From a virus, in the IMG/VR virus record IMGVR_UViG_3300031841_001733, positions 1 through 38,589 of that record: a DNA stretch of 38,589 bases; one strand, written 5' to 3'. The notes under the pieces are model-generated. The model saw nothing but the letters and a program-made list of their open reading frames with translations, ran no database searches and was not told the origin of the DNA. Shown here piece by piece: positions 20,652 through 27,084 of the stretch (within the stretch, counting starts at the first letter, position 1; each line of letters opens with the position of its first letter). The translations under genes and the position numbers were made by a program.

Positions 20652-21175
20652 TGGCAAGTCAATCAAGCTTTGCAGCTGGTATCCCTAGCATCGAAGAGCA
20701 AAAAAGATTGCGGCAGCAATATCTAGATCGTCTGGCTCAGGAACGACAAGCACGTGAAGCCCAAGCTGATTTTGTATCTAATATCCCTAGCATCGAAGAG
20801 CAAGAAAGATTAAGGCAGCAGATGCGTGATAGACTTGCTGCTGAAGCTGAGCCGGAAGCTCCACTAGGTCAAATTAGTGGTGTCAGCAGGGATGAATTTG
20901 AGGCAAGATTTAACAAAGCTAGGAAAGCTAGGCAAGAAGCTGCAACAGCTAGTGAACTTCGTTTCCAAGAATTGACTAATCAATTTAGGAAAGCTTTCGC
21001 ACAAATGATGGGTCCTGGTTATGGTCGTGATCAAGCTATCCGCGCAGGTAGAGGCATTCGATTTGCCGACCAGGGTTCTGGTACTCAGGCACGACCACAA
21101 CGTATTGGTGGACTTAGTGGAACATTCGGTCGTGCTAGTGACCGTCTAATGCAAATTTCTGGACTTAATGTGTAA
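20651..21175 (+). CDS. coiled-coil head-region protein with internal repeat, 174 aa
   Basis: Mostly helical and charged. The segment IPSIEEQKRLRQQ near residue 11 is repeated as IPSIEEQERLRQQ near residue 45, and the DNA is repeated too. A second helical region (FEARFNKARKARQEAA) follows, then a Gly-rich end (RIGGLSGTFGRASDRL). It is placed directly before the portal gene (TAATG at both ends), so a virion or assembly role is likely. No T7 equivalent is recognised. Confidence 0.6.
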   Translation: MASQSSFAAGIPSIEEQKRLRQQYLDRLAQERQAREAQADFVSNIPSIEEQERLRQQMRDRLAAEAEPEAPLGQISGVSRDEFEARFNKARKARQEAATASELRFQELTNQFRKAFAQMMGPGYGRDQAIRAGRGIRFADQGSGTQARPQRIGGLSGTFGRASDRLMQISGLNV

Positions 21176-22734
21176 TGTCAGCACGTACAAGATATGATAA
21201 TTTAGCCAGCGATCGTTCTCAGTTTCTTGAAGAAGCTCGTCAAGCATCAGAACTGACACTTCCATATTTGATCCGTGGTCACGAAGAGTACACCATGGGT
21301 ATGAAACAACTAAAGACACCTTATCAAAGTGTTGGCGCGAAAGGTTGCGTAACTCTTGCATCTAAATTGATGCTTGCGTTGCTTCCTGTTCAAACCAGTT
21401 TCTTTAAATTGCAGCTTGATGAAAGTCAGCTGGGTCAAGACTTCGGACCAGAAATTAAATCTGAACTTGATTTGTCTTTTGCTAAGATTGAACGTATTAT
21501 TCTGGAATCCATTGCTGCTTCTGATGACCGTGTAGCGGTACACCAGGCTTTGTTGCATTTGGTTTGTGCAGGTAATGCTTTGATCTTTATGAGTAAAAAT
21601 GGATTGAAGGTCTACCCTCTGAATCGCTACGTAGTGGATCGGGACGGAAACGGTCAAGTGGTTGAAATTGTCACCAAAGAACGTATCTCAAAAAAAATCC
21701 TGAAGGATCAACTGCCAAAAGATTTCTTTACTGACACACAAAATGTCAGTGAATCAACATCTTATAACGATGACATTGATGTCTATACTCATGTAAAACG
21801 TGACAACAATCGATTTGTTTGGCATCAAGAAATTTCTGATAAAATTGTAAAAGGATCACAAGGTAAAGCACCTATCAATACCACTCCATGGATCCCACTT
21901 CGATTCAACACTGTCGATGGTGAAAGCTATGGGCGTGGTCGAGTCGGTCAATTTATCGGTGACCTCAAGTCACTTGAAGGTCTTAGCCAAGCATTGGTTG
22001 AGGGCAGTGCAGCAGCCGCAAAGGTTGTGTTCACTGTGAGCCCTTCTAGTACAACTAAACCCAGCACACTTGCTGCAGCAGGTAACGGTGCAATTATCCA
22101 AGGTCGTCCTGATGATGTCGGTGTAGTCCAAGTTGGTAAAACTGCTGACTTCCGTACTGCATTTGAAATGACACAGGTTTTGGAACGTCGTCTTAGTGAA
22201 GCATTCCTTATTCTAAATGTCAGGCAATCAGAACGTACTACTGCAGAAGAAGTACGGATGACTCAAATGGAACTTGAACAACAACTTGGTGGACTATTTA
22301 GTTTGCTGACTGTTGACTTCCTTGTTCCGTACCTGAATCGTAAGCTTAGTGAAGCACAACGCAAAGGCGAGATCCCGCGTATTCCTAAAAACATTGTCAA
22401 ACCTACTATTGTTGCAGGTGTCAATGCACTAGGCCGCGGCCAAGACCGTGAAAGTCTTGGAGCTTTCTTAACAACACTTGCAGGTACTTTGGGACCAGAC
22501 GCTATTGCACAGTTCATCAACACTGATGAAGTGATTAAACGACTGGCAGCATCGCAGGGCATTGACGTACTGAATCTTGTTCGGTCAATGAATGAGGTTC
22601 AAGCTGAACGTCAAGCTGCTATTCAGCAGCAGATGCAAATGCAACAACAGCAAATGGAGATTGATGCTATGAAGACACCAGCAATGGACCCTTCTAAGAA
22701 TCCAGCATTGACTCCAGAACAACTACCTGAATAA
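21175..22734 (+). CDS. portal protein (head-tail connector, gp8-like), 519 aa
   Basis: Forms the dodecameric ring through which DNA enters and leaves the head. It matches the T7 gp8 family by length, order and motifs: YLIRGHEEYTMGMKQLKTPY near the start, LASKLMLALLPVQTSFFKL, FIGDLKSLEGLSQALVEGSA and the helical RTTAEEVRMTQMELEQQLGG region. The C-terminus is Gln- and Met-rich (QQQMQMQQQQMEIDAM), as often in this family. It is followed 17 bases later by the scaffold gene. Confidence 0.95.
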   Translation: MSARTRYDNLASDRSQFLEEARQASELTLPYLIRGHEEYTMGMKQLKTPYQSVGAKGCVTLASKLMLALLPVQTSFFKLQLDESQLGQDFGPEIKSELDLSFAKIERIILESIAASDDRVAVHQALLHLVCAGNALIFMSKNGLKVYPLNRYVVDRDGNGQVVEIVTKERISKKILKDQLPKDFFTDTQNVSESTSYNDDIDVYTHVKRDNNRFVWHQEISDKIVKGSQGKAPINTTPWIPLRFNTVDGESYGRGRVGQFIGDLKSLEGLSQALVEGSAAAAKVVFTVSPSSTTKPSTLAAAGNGAIIQGRPDDVGVVQVGKTADFRTAFEMTQVLERRLSEAFLILNVRQSERTTAEEVRMTQMELEQQLGGLFSLLTVDFLVPYLNRKLSEAQRKGEIPRIPKNIVKPTIVAGVNALGRGQDRESLGAFLTTLAGTLGPDAIAQFINTDEVIKRLAASQGIDVLNLVRSMNEVQAERQAAIQQQMQMQQQQMEIDAMKTPAMDPSKNPALTPEQLPE

Positions 22735-22751
22735 AATCTACCCACTCAAAC

Positions 22752-23510
22752 ATGGCTGAAGTAATGTCTATGATCCCGGATGAAAATGGTCCGGGTGAAC
22801 TGAATGCAGAAGAACAAGACTCTCTGCAAGTAGGTGAACAACTTGAAGCACAGCATGAACAGATGCTGGCTGGCAAATATAAGAATGCACAGGAACTAGA
22901 ATCTGCATATCTTGAATTGCAAAAGAAACTTGGCGCTGATGGTGAAGAACCAGAAGAACAAGTCGAAGAAGAAGAAGAGCAGGCTGAAGAAACTGACAGT
23001 GATTTGTTTGACCGTCTTTGGGAAGGTGAGCTGAACGATCAATTCAGTGATGAACTACTCGACGAACTTAGTAAAGCTGATCCCACTGACCTGGCCCAGA
23101 TGCACTTGGACTACCGTCGTCAGATGGAAAATAATGCAGCAACCACTCTTACCGAAGAGACCGCCACTGAACTAAAAAATATGGTTGGTGGTGATCAAGA
23201 ATATAACAACCTCCTTGGTTGGGCTAAGGATAACTTTACTCAACAAGAGATTGATATTTATGATTCAATCATGGGAAGTGGTAATGCTGAAGCAGCTTTC
23301 TTTGCAATTCAAGCTCTCGCCCTTCGGTATCAAGATTCCGTAGGTACTGAAGGCGAGCTTATTCAAGGTCGTGCTGCTACTGATTCTTCACAAGGTTTCC
23401 GTAGCCAAGCTGAACTTGTTCAAGCTATGAATGATCCACGTTATGAACGTGACATTGCATATCGGAATGACATTATGCGTAAGCTCGAACTATCTGATAT
23501 TGATTTCTAA
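22752..23510 (+). CDS. capsid assembly scaffolding protein (gp9-like), 252 aa
   Basis: Directs prohead assembly and then leaves the shell. It is very acidic with long helical stretches (PEEQVEEEEEQAEETDSD), and ends in a short helix ending MRKLELSDIDF. Order portal-scaffold-capsid is that of T7, although here a cassette of small genes separates scaffold from capsid. The ATG lies 17 bases after the portal stop. Confidence 0.9.
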   Translation: MAEVMSMIPDENGPGELNAEEQDSLQVGEQLEAQHEQMLAGKYKNAQELESAYLELQKKLGADGEEPEEQVEEEEEQAEETDSDLFDRLWEGELNDQFSDELLDELSKADPTDLAQMHLDYRRQMENNAATTLTEETATELKNMVGGDQEYNNLLGWAKDNFTQQEIDIYDSIMGSGNAEAAFFAIQALALRYQDSVGTEGELIQGRAATDSSQGFRSQAELVQAMNDPRYERDIAYRNDIMRKLELSDIDF

Positions 23511-23512
23511 TC

Positions 23513-23677
23513 ATGCCTTACGGACCTGGAACATATGGCTCCAAAGTTGGTCGGCCTAAAAAGAAAAACAAAAAATTGTCACCAAAGCAAAAGATGATTG
23601 CTCGTCAAGCTGGTGACTCTATGAAGATTGAAGCTGCTGACTTTGCAAAGCTTCGTCGTCGTCGGGGTATGAATTGA
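23513..23677 (+). CDS. small basic protein, 54 aa
   Basis: ATG 23513, two bases after the scaffold stop. The product is highly basic (GSKVGRPKKKNKKLSPKQKM, then LRRRRGMN) with a short central helix. It begins a run of five small basic genes. It may bind nucleic acid; the role is unknown. It ends in a TGATG overlap. Confidence 0.65.
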   Translation: MPYGPGTYGSKVGRPKKKNKKLSPKQKMIARQAGDSMKIEAADFAKLRRRRGMN

Positions 23678-23739
23678 TGCCCCATAAAGGTAAAGGCTCT
23701 TGCGGAGGCAAGAAAGGTGGCAAAGGCTACAAAAAGTAG
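23677..23739 (+). CDS. possible 20-aa Gly/Lys peptide
   Basis: ATG 23677 overlaps the previous TGA. The product is MPHKGKGSCGGKKGGKGYKK. The composition and coupling suggest a real micro-gene, and its 3' end overlaps the next gene, but at this length chance cannot be excluded. Confidence 0.4.
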   Translation: MPHKGKGSCGGKKGGKGYKK

Positions 23740-23977
23740 TACACGTTCTGTCAGTCTTAAGATTGGCGAACATAAATCGCGGACTGGTGGCTTGACGGCT
23801 AAGGGTCGGCGTAAATACAACAGAGCTACAGGGTCTAACCTGAAGGCACCACAGCCTGAAGGCGGACCACGCAAGCGGTCCTTCTGCGCTCGCATGTCTG
23901 GTGTCAAAGGGCCAATGAAAGACAGCAAGGGTCGTCCTACACGGAAGGCTCTTGCACTACGTAAATGGAAATGCTAA
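23717..23977 (+). CDS. basic DUF6321-type protein, 86 aa
   Basis: Starts at GTG 23717. Motifs SRTGGLTAKGRRKYNRATGS, KRSFCARMSGVKGPMKD and GRPTRKALALRKWKC match my memory of a family of short phage proteins labelled DUF6321. It is strongly basic, with two cysteines in the second half. The role is unknown; it is found near head genes in several marine phages. The stop overlaps the next start (TAATG). Confidence 0.7.
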   Translation: MAKATKSSTRSVSLKIGEHKSRTGGLTAKGRRKYNRATGSNLKAPQPEGGPRKRSFCARMSGVKGPMKDSKGRPTRKALALRKWKC

Positions 23978-24192
23978 TGAAAAAGCATCGCGTTGATCAA
24001 AAAGCTTTCAGTAGTAACTTTGTTTCACAGTCCTTCGAAATTGGTCCCGGCCATAGAGGTGCACAAAAGAAACAAAAGATCTACAACAAAGGCAAAAGCA
24101 CTACAAACCCCAACGAAAAGGATACTTTCCTTCGTCGGACAGGACCCCAACTTCCTTTAGCAAAAAGAAAATCTAAAAAAAAGTATGGCTAA
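23977..24192 (+). CDS. small basic protein, 71 aa
   Basis: ATG 23977 is preferred (TAATG overlap) over an in-frame ATG at 23965. The product is Lys/Arg-rich (KKQKIYNKGKSTTNPNEKDT, then AKRKSKKKYG) with a less basic start (AFSSNFVSQSFEIGPGHRG). No family is assigned. It overlaps the next gene by 8 bases. Confidence 0.6.
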   Translation: MKKHRVDQKAFSSNFVSQSFEIGPGHRGAQKKQKIYNKGKSTTNPNEKDTFLRRTGPQLPLAKRKSKKKYG

Positions 24193-24334
24193 ACCTGGAC
24201 TCTACGCTAACATCCACGCTAAGCGGCGTCGTATTGCCGCAGGCAGTCCCGAGAAGATGAGGAAGCCAGGCTCCAAAGGAGCACCGACAGCCGCCAACTT
24301 CAAACGTGCTGCCAAAACCGCCAAAAAACGCTAA
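24185..24334 (+). CDS. small basic protein, 49 aa
   Basis: ATG 24185. The sequence MAKPGLYANIHAKRRRIAAG, then EKMRKPGSKGAPTAANFKR and a KTAKKR end, is a pattern I recall from many marine phage genomes as a short conserved protein of unknown function. It is strongly basic, which suggests DNA or RNA binding in the head or during assembly. Confidence 0.75.
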   Translation: MAKPGLYANIHAKRRRIAAGSPEKMRKPGSKGAPTAANFKRAAKTAKKR

Positions 24335-24343
24335 CACACTAAC

Positions 24344-24685
24344 ATGAAAACTCTCGCTCTCCCCCTTGTGGTACTTCTTGGTGCCGCAGCACCCGTTTCT
24401 GCACAGACCTATGCCAACGTGGAGGCTAACTCCGGTTGGTCAGGTTCTGAACATGCAGGCACTGTTATCGACGCACACGTGGGTTACAAGAAGGACAACT
24501 GGTACGTCCAAGCTGGACCTTCCAGAGTTTCCAACAATTCTGATTCTGACATCGAGTTTTCTGGCAAAGCCGGAGCTTCTTTTGTTGTTTCAGAAAAAAT
24601 TACTGGATACGGGGAAGTTTCCTTTATGACTGGTCAAGATGACACCAGTTATGGCACTAAGCTTGGCTTTACTTACGATTTCTGA
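24344..24685 (+). CDS. secreted outer-membrane-like beta protein, 113 aa
   Basis: Residues 1-20 form a signal peptide (MKTLALPLVVLLGAAAPVSA, then QTY). The mature 93 residues alternate polar and hydrophobic residues in strands (WYVQAGPSRVSNN, EFSGKAGASFVVSEK, TGYGEVSFMTGQ) and end LGFTYDF, a C-terminal aromatic like the Bam-recognised signal of outer-membrane barrels. It may alter the host surface or block superinfection; this is inference. It is small for a full barrel, so it may oligomerise. Confidence 0.65.
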   Translation: MKTLALPLVVLLGAAAPVSAQTYANVEANSGWSGSEHAGTVIDAHVGYKKDNWYVQAGPSRVSNNSDSDIEFSGKAGASFVVSEKITGYGEVSFMTGQDDTSYGTKLGFTYDF

Positions 24686-24701
24686 TTAGACTCAGGCCGT
24701 A

Positions 24702-24752
24702 CGTTCATCCTTCGGGACGCAGGCAACCTACTCATGGAACGGGGGGTAGGTT
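24702..24752 (+). ncRNA. probable glutamine riboswitch (downstream-peptide / glnA type)
   Basis: CGTTC (24702-24706) pairs with GAACG (24737-24741). TCC-TTCG-GGA forms an inner hairpin (24708-24717). AACCTAC (24725-24731) pairs with GTAGGTT (24746-24752), making a pseudoknot. The order CGTTCATCC, TTCG, GGACG, GGAACGGGGGGTAGG matches my memory of the glnA and downstream-peptide RNA motifs, which bind glutamine in cyanobacteria and cyanophages and sit ahead of short ORFs. A 37-aa ORF starts 16 bases later. The pseudoknot arm is near its ribosome binding site, so control of translation is likely. Confidence 0.75.
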
Positions 24753-24767
24753 ATTTCTGAACTGATC

Positions 24768-24881
24768 ATGTCTCAAATCGAAGTCCGTCAACGCATCCGT
24801 GAACAGCAAGCCAAGCAAAAAGAGATTGTCTTGAAGTATCGGGGCGTTGCCTACATTGTCAAGCGCACAATTAAAAACTGA
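24768..24881 (+). CDS. riboswitch-controlled short peptide, 37 aa
   Basis: ATG 24768 lies directly after the riboswitch. The product is basic and helical (VRQRIREQQAKQKEIVLKYR) and ends VAYIVKRTIKN. The LKYRGVAY segment resembles the short DUF4278 motif known from cyanobacterial proteins (recollection). Peptides after this RNA class are the expected regulated product, but what this one does is unknown. Confidence 0.65.
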   Translation: MSQIEVRQRIREQQAKQKEIVLKYRGVAYIVKRTIKN

Positions 24882-24930
24882 ATACAAAGAGCTTTCCACA
24901 ATTGTAAAGCCCGAAGGAACGGTTTAAGGA

Positions 24931-24953
24931 GTGGGTGTTCGGAAAGCGCCCAC
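24931..24953 (+). repeat. hairpin between two small genes
   Basis: GTGGGTG pairs with CGCCCAC (7 bp, one wobble) around a 9-base loop. No T-run follows, so it may stabilise RNA rather than stop transcription. Confidence 0.4.
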
Positions 24954-24976
24954 GCCTACACACAACAAAATATATC

Positions 24977-25129
24977 ATGCCACATCAATCAAAACTTGCG
25001 AAGGCTGCTGTTACTAAAATGGCTCCTGAGCCTGAAGATAACGGTCTAGTTTTTAATCGCTGTGGTCACTGTGGTCCAAAGAAACCACAATGTCGCAAAC
25101 AAAAGAAGTGCCTTAAAGGTCTTCTGTAA
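24977..25129 (+). CDS. small cysteine-rich basic protein, 50 aa
   Basis: ATG 24977 is chosen over an upstream in-frame start in the hairpin region. The second half has NRCGHCG and QCRKQKKC, four cysteines that could bind zinc. The N-terminus (MPHQSKLAKAAVTKM) is helical. It is the last small gene before the capsid leader. The function is unknown. Confidence 0.6.
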   Translation: MPHQSKLAKAAVTKMAPEPEDNGLVFNRCGHCGPKKPQCRKQKKCLKGLL

Positions 25130-25284
25130 AAAGCTTGGGAGGCACCTCAGAGTCGGACCTCCCTTGCCTTGGCTTTTGGCCCGTACGCGGACACCCATTA
25201 GCCGTCTAGACGGTGGGATAGACCACAAAAAATTTTCTTGAACGTTCGAGAGTCGTAAATACTTTTTTAATTTTATCCGAACAA
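25130..25284 (+). promoter_or_regulatory. leader of the major capsid gene
   Basis: It contains a GGGAGG/CCTCCC hairpin (25137-25163) followed by a T-containing stretch (possible terminator), the perfect palindrome CCGTCTAGACGG (25202-25213), and CTTGAACGTTCGAG (25237-25250), a palindrome with one wobble pair. No host-type promoter with correct spacing is seen, so a phage RNA polymerase promoter is expected here by analogy with T7 φ10. There is no Shine-Dalgarno sequence before ATG 25285. Confidence 0.45.
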
Positions 25285-26421
25285 ATGGCACATCAATCTA
25301 CTGACTTGACCACGAGCCTTACACGGCCTGGTCAATCTAACTCTGCGGGTGACGCCCGCGCCCTGTTTCTCAAGCTTTTTAGCGGCGAGATGTTCAAGGG
25401 TTTCCAATACAATGCAATCGCTCGTGACCTCGTCATGAAGCGGACCCTGCAGAACGGCAAGTCCATGCAGTTCATCTACACGGGTCGTACAACTGCTGAG
25501 TTCCATACACCTGGAAATGCAATCCTTGGTAACAGCGACGGTGCACCTCCCGTGGCTGAAAAGACCATCACGGTTGACGATCTGCTGATCAGCTCTGCAT
25601 TCGTGTATGATCTGGATGAGACCCTGTCTCACTATGACCTGCGTTCTGAGATCAGCCGCAAGATCGGCTATGCTCTGGCTCAGAAGTATGACCGTCTGAT
25701 TTTCCGTGCTGTCACCCGTGGCGCACGTGCTGCATCCCCGGTCACCAAGACCAACTTTGTGGAGCCCGGTGGCACTCAGATCCGTGTTGGCGCTACTGCT
25801 AACGCTTCTGATGCCTATGATGCTCAGAAACTGACAACCGCCTTCTTCGACGCCGCTGCTGCGATGGACGAAAAGGGTGTGTCTTCTGAGGGTCGTGTCG
25901 GTATCCTGAACCCCCGTCAATACTATGCACTGATTCAAGAAGTTGGCAACAACGGCCTGATCAACCGTGACGAGCAAGGCGATGGCCTGCAGTCCGGTCA
26001 GGGCATTGTGGAGATTGCTGGTATCAAGATCTACAAGTCCATGAACATTCCGTTCTTCAGCCAGTATGGCACCAAGTACGGTACTGGTTCTGCTACCAAC
26101 CCTGGCACCACCTCCCCCGGTAACACTGGCTCCTTCGTCGGTGAAGCTGTTGAGGATGCTGCTAACGATGTCACTGGCATCAACAACGAGTACGGTGAAG
26201 AAACCGAATTCGCTAACTCCTGTGGTTTGATCTTCCAACGCGAAGCCGCTGGCTGCGTGGAAGCAATTGGTCCTCAGGTCCAGGTCACCAGCGGTGACGT
26301 CTCCGTGGTTTACCAGGGTGACGTGATCCTGGGTCGTCTCGCCATGGGCGCTGACTACCTGAACCCTGCTTGTGCAGTGGAACTGTTTGCTGGCACTGCT
26401 ACCGCACCTGCCGCATTCTGA
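25285..26421 (+). CDS. major capsid protein (gp10A-like), 378 aa
   Basis: Builds the icosahedral head (HK97 fold). It matches the T7 gp10 family by order (after scaffold, before tail tube A) and by motifs: ARALFLKLFSGEMFKGF at the start, TITVDDLLISSAFVYDLDE (spine region) and GRVGILNPRQYYALIQ. Codon use differs from its neighbours (more CTG, CGT, GGC and higher GC), typical of a very highly expressed gene. A strong terminator follows. Confidence 0.97.
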   Translation: MAHQSTDLTTSLTRPGQSNSAGDARALFLKLFSGEMFKGFQYNAIARDLVMKRTLQNGKSMQFIYTGRTTAEFHTPGNAILGNSDGAPPVAEKTITVDDLLISSAFVYDLDETLSHYDLRSEISRKIGYALAQKYDRLIFRAVTRGARAASPVTKTNFVEPGGTQIRVGATANASDAYDAQKLTTAFFDAAAAMDEKGVSSEGRVGILNPRQYYALIQEVGNNGLINRDEQGDGLQSGQGIVEIAGIKIYKSMNIPFFSQYGTKYGTGSATNPGTTSPGNTGSFVGEAVEDAANDVTGINNEYGEETEFANSCGLIFQREAAGCVEAIGPQVQVTSGDVSVVYQGDVILGRLAMGADYLNPACAVELFAGTATAPAAF

Positions 26422-26437
26422 TTTATTCAATTATATA

Positions 26438-26463
26438 GGGATCCTTCGGGGTCCCTTTTTTTT
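26438..26463 (+). terminator. rho-independent terminator after the capsid gene
   Basis: GGGATCC pairs with GGGTCCC (7 bp, one wobble) around a TTCG tetraloop, followed by eight T. It corresponds in position to Tφ of T7, downstream of gene 10, and would set the ratio of capsid to tail transcripts. Confidence 0.92.
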
Positions 26464-26469
26464 ATTTAT

Positions 26470-27084
26470 ATGGCTTTTCCTACCACTAATTCGCAGCAAG
26501 AGCTGCCTGCTGTCAATCAAATCTTGCAGTCGTGTGGTCAAGCGCCTGTGACTACCCTAGACCAAACCAACCCGGACGTTGCGATTGCCTATCAGACTTT
26601 GCTTGAAGTCTCAAGGGAAGTACAGGCCGAGGGATGGACATTTAACAAAGAGGGTCATTATAAAATGGCTCGTAATACCGACAACGAAATTGTCATTCCT
26701 AATAATATCCTACAAATTGACGCTACAACTAACGCAGCCAATGTTGAGTTGGACTTGATCCGACGCAACGGAAAACTCTACGATAAAGCTCATCATACTT
26801 ATACATTTACGCAAGATGTTGAGTGTGACATCCTCTGGTTGTTCGACTGGGTTGACTTGCCAAGACCTATTGCAGATTTTATTACTGCACGAGCTGCGTC
26901 TATCACGTCTAGTCGTATTGTAGGTGATACTAATCAATACCAAATTCTACAGCAAAAAGAAGCATTCACTCGCGCTATGGCTATGGAGTATGAGTGCAAT
27001 CAAGGTGATTATACGTACTTCGGTCATTCTGGAGAAACCAATCGTTACCTGAGTTATCAACCTTACCAAGCTCTTTATCGTTAA
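26470..27084 (+). CDS. tail tubular protein A (gp11-like), 204 aa
   Basis: A gatekeeper ring between portal and nozzle. It matches T7 gp11: ELPAVNQILQSCGQAPVTTL at the N-terminus, then LLEVSREVQAEGWTFNKEGH, and later LFDWVDLPRPIADFITARAA. Length is close to gp11 (196 aa). The ATG follows the terminator by 7 bases; the stop is immediately followed by the next ATG. Confidence 0.95.
   Translation: MAFPTTNSQQELPAVNQILQSCGQAPVTTLDQTNPDVAIAYQTLLEVSREVQAEGWTFNKEGHYKMARNTDNEIVIPNNILQIDATTNAANVELDLIRRNGKLYDKAHHTYTFTQDVECDILWLFDWVDLPRPIADFITARAASITSSRIVGDTNQYQILQQKEAFTRAMAMEYECNQGDYTYFGHSGETNRYLSYQPYQALYR

Noticed and set aside
25273-26430. Long open frame on the minus strand (385 codons)
   Set aside because: It is the mirror of the capsid gene, caused by strong codon bias. 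The product is Cys/His/Val-rich with no domain.
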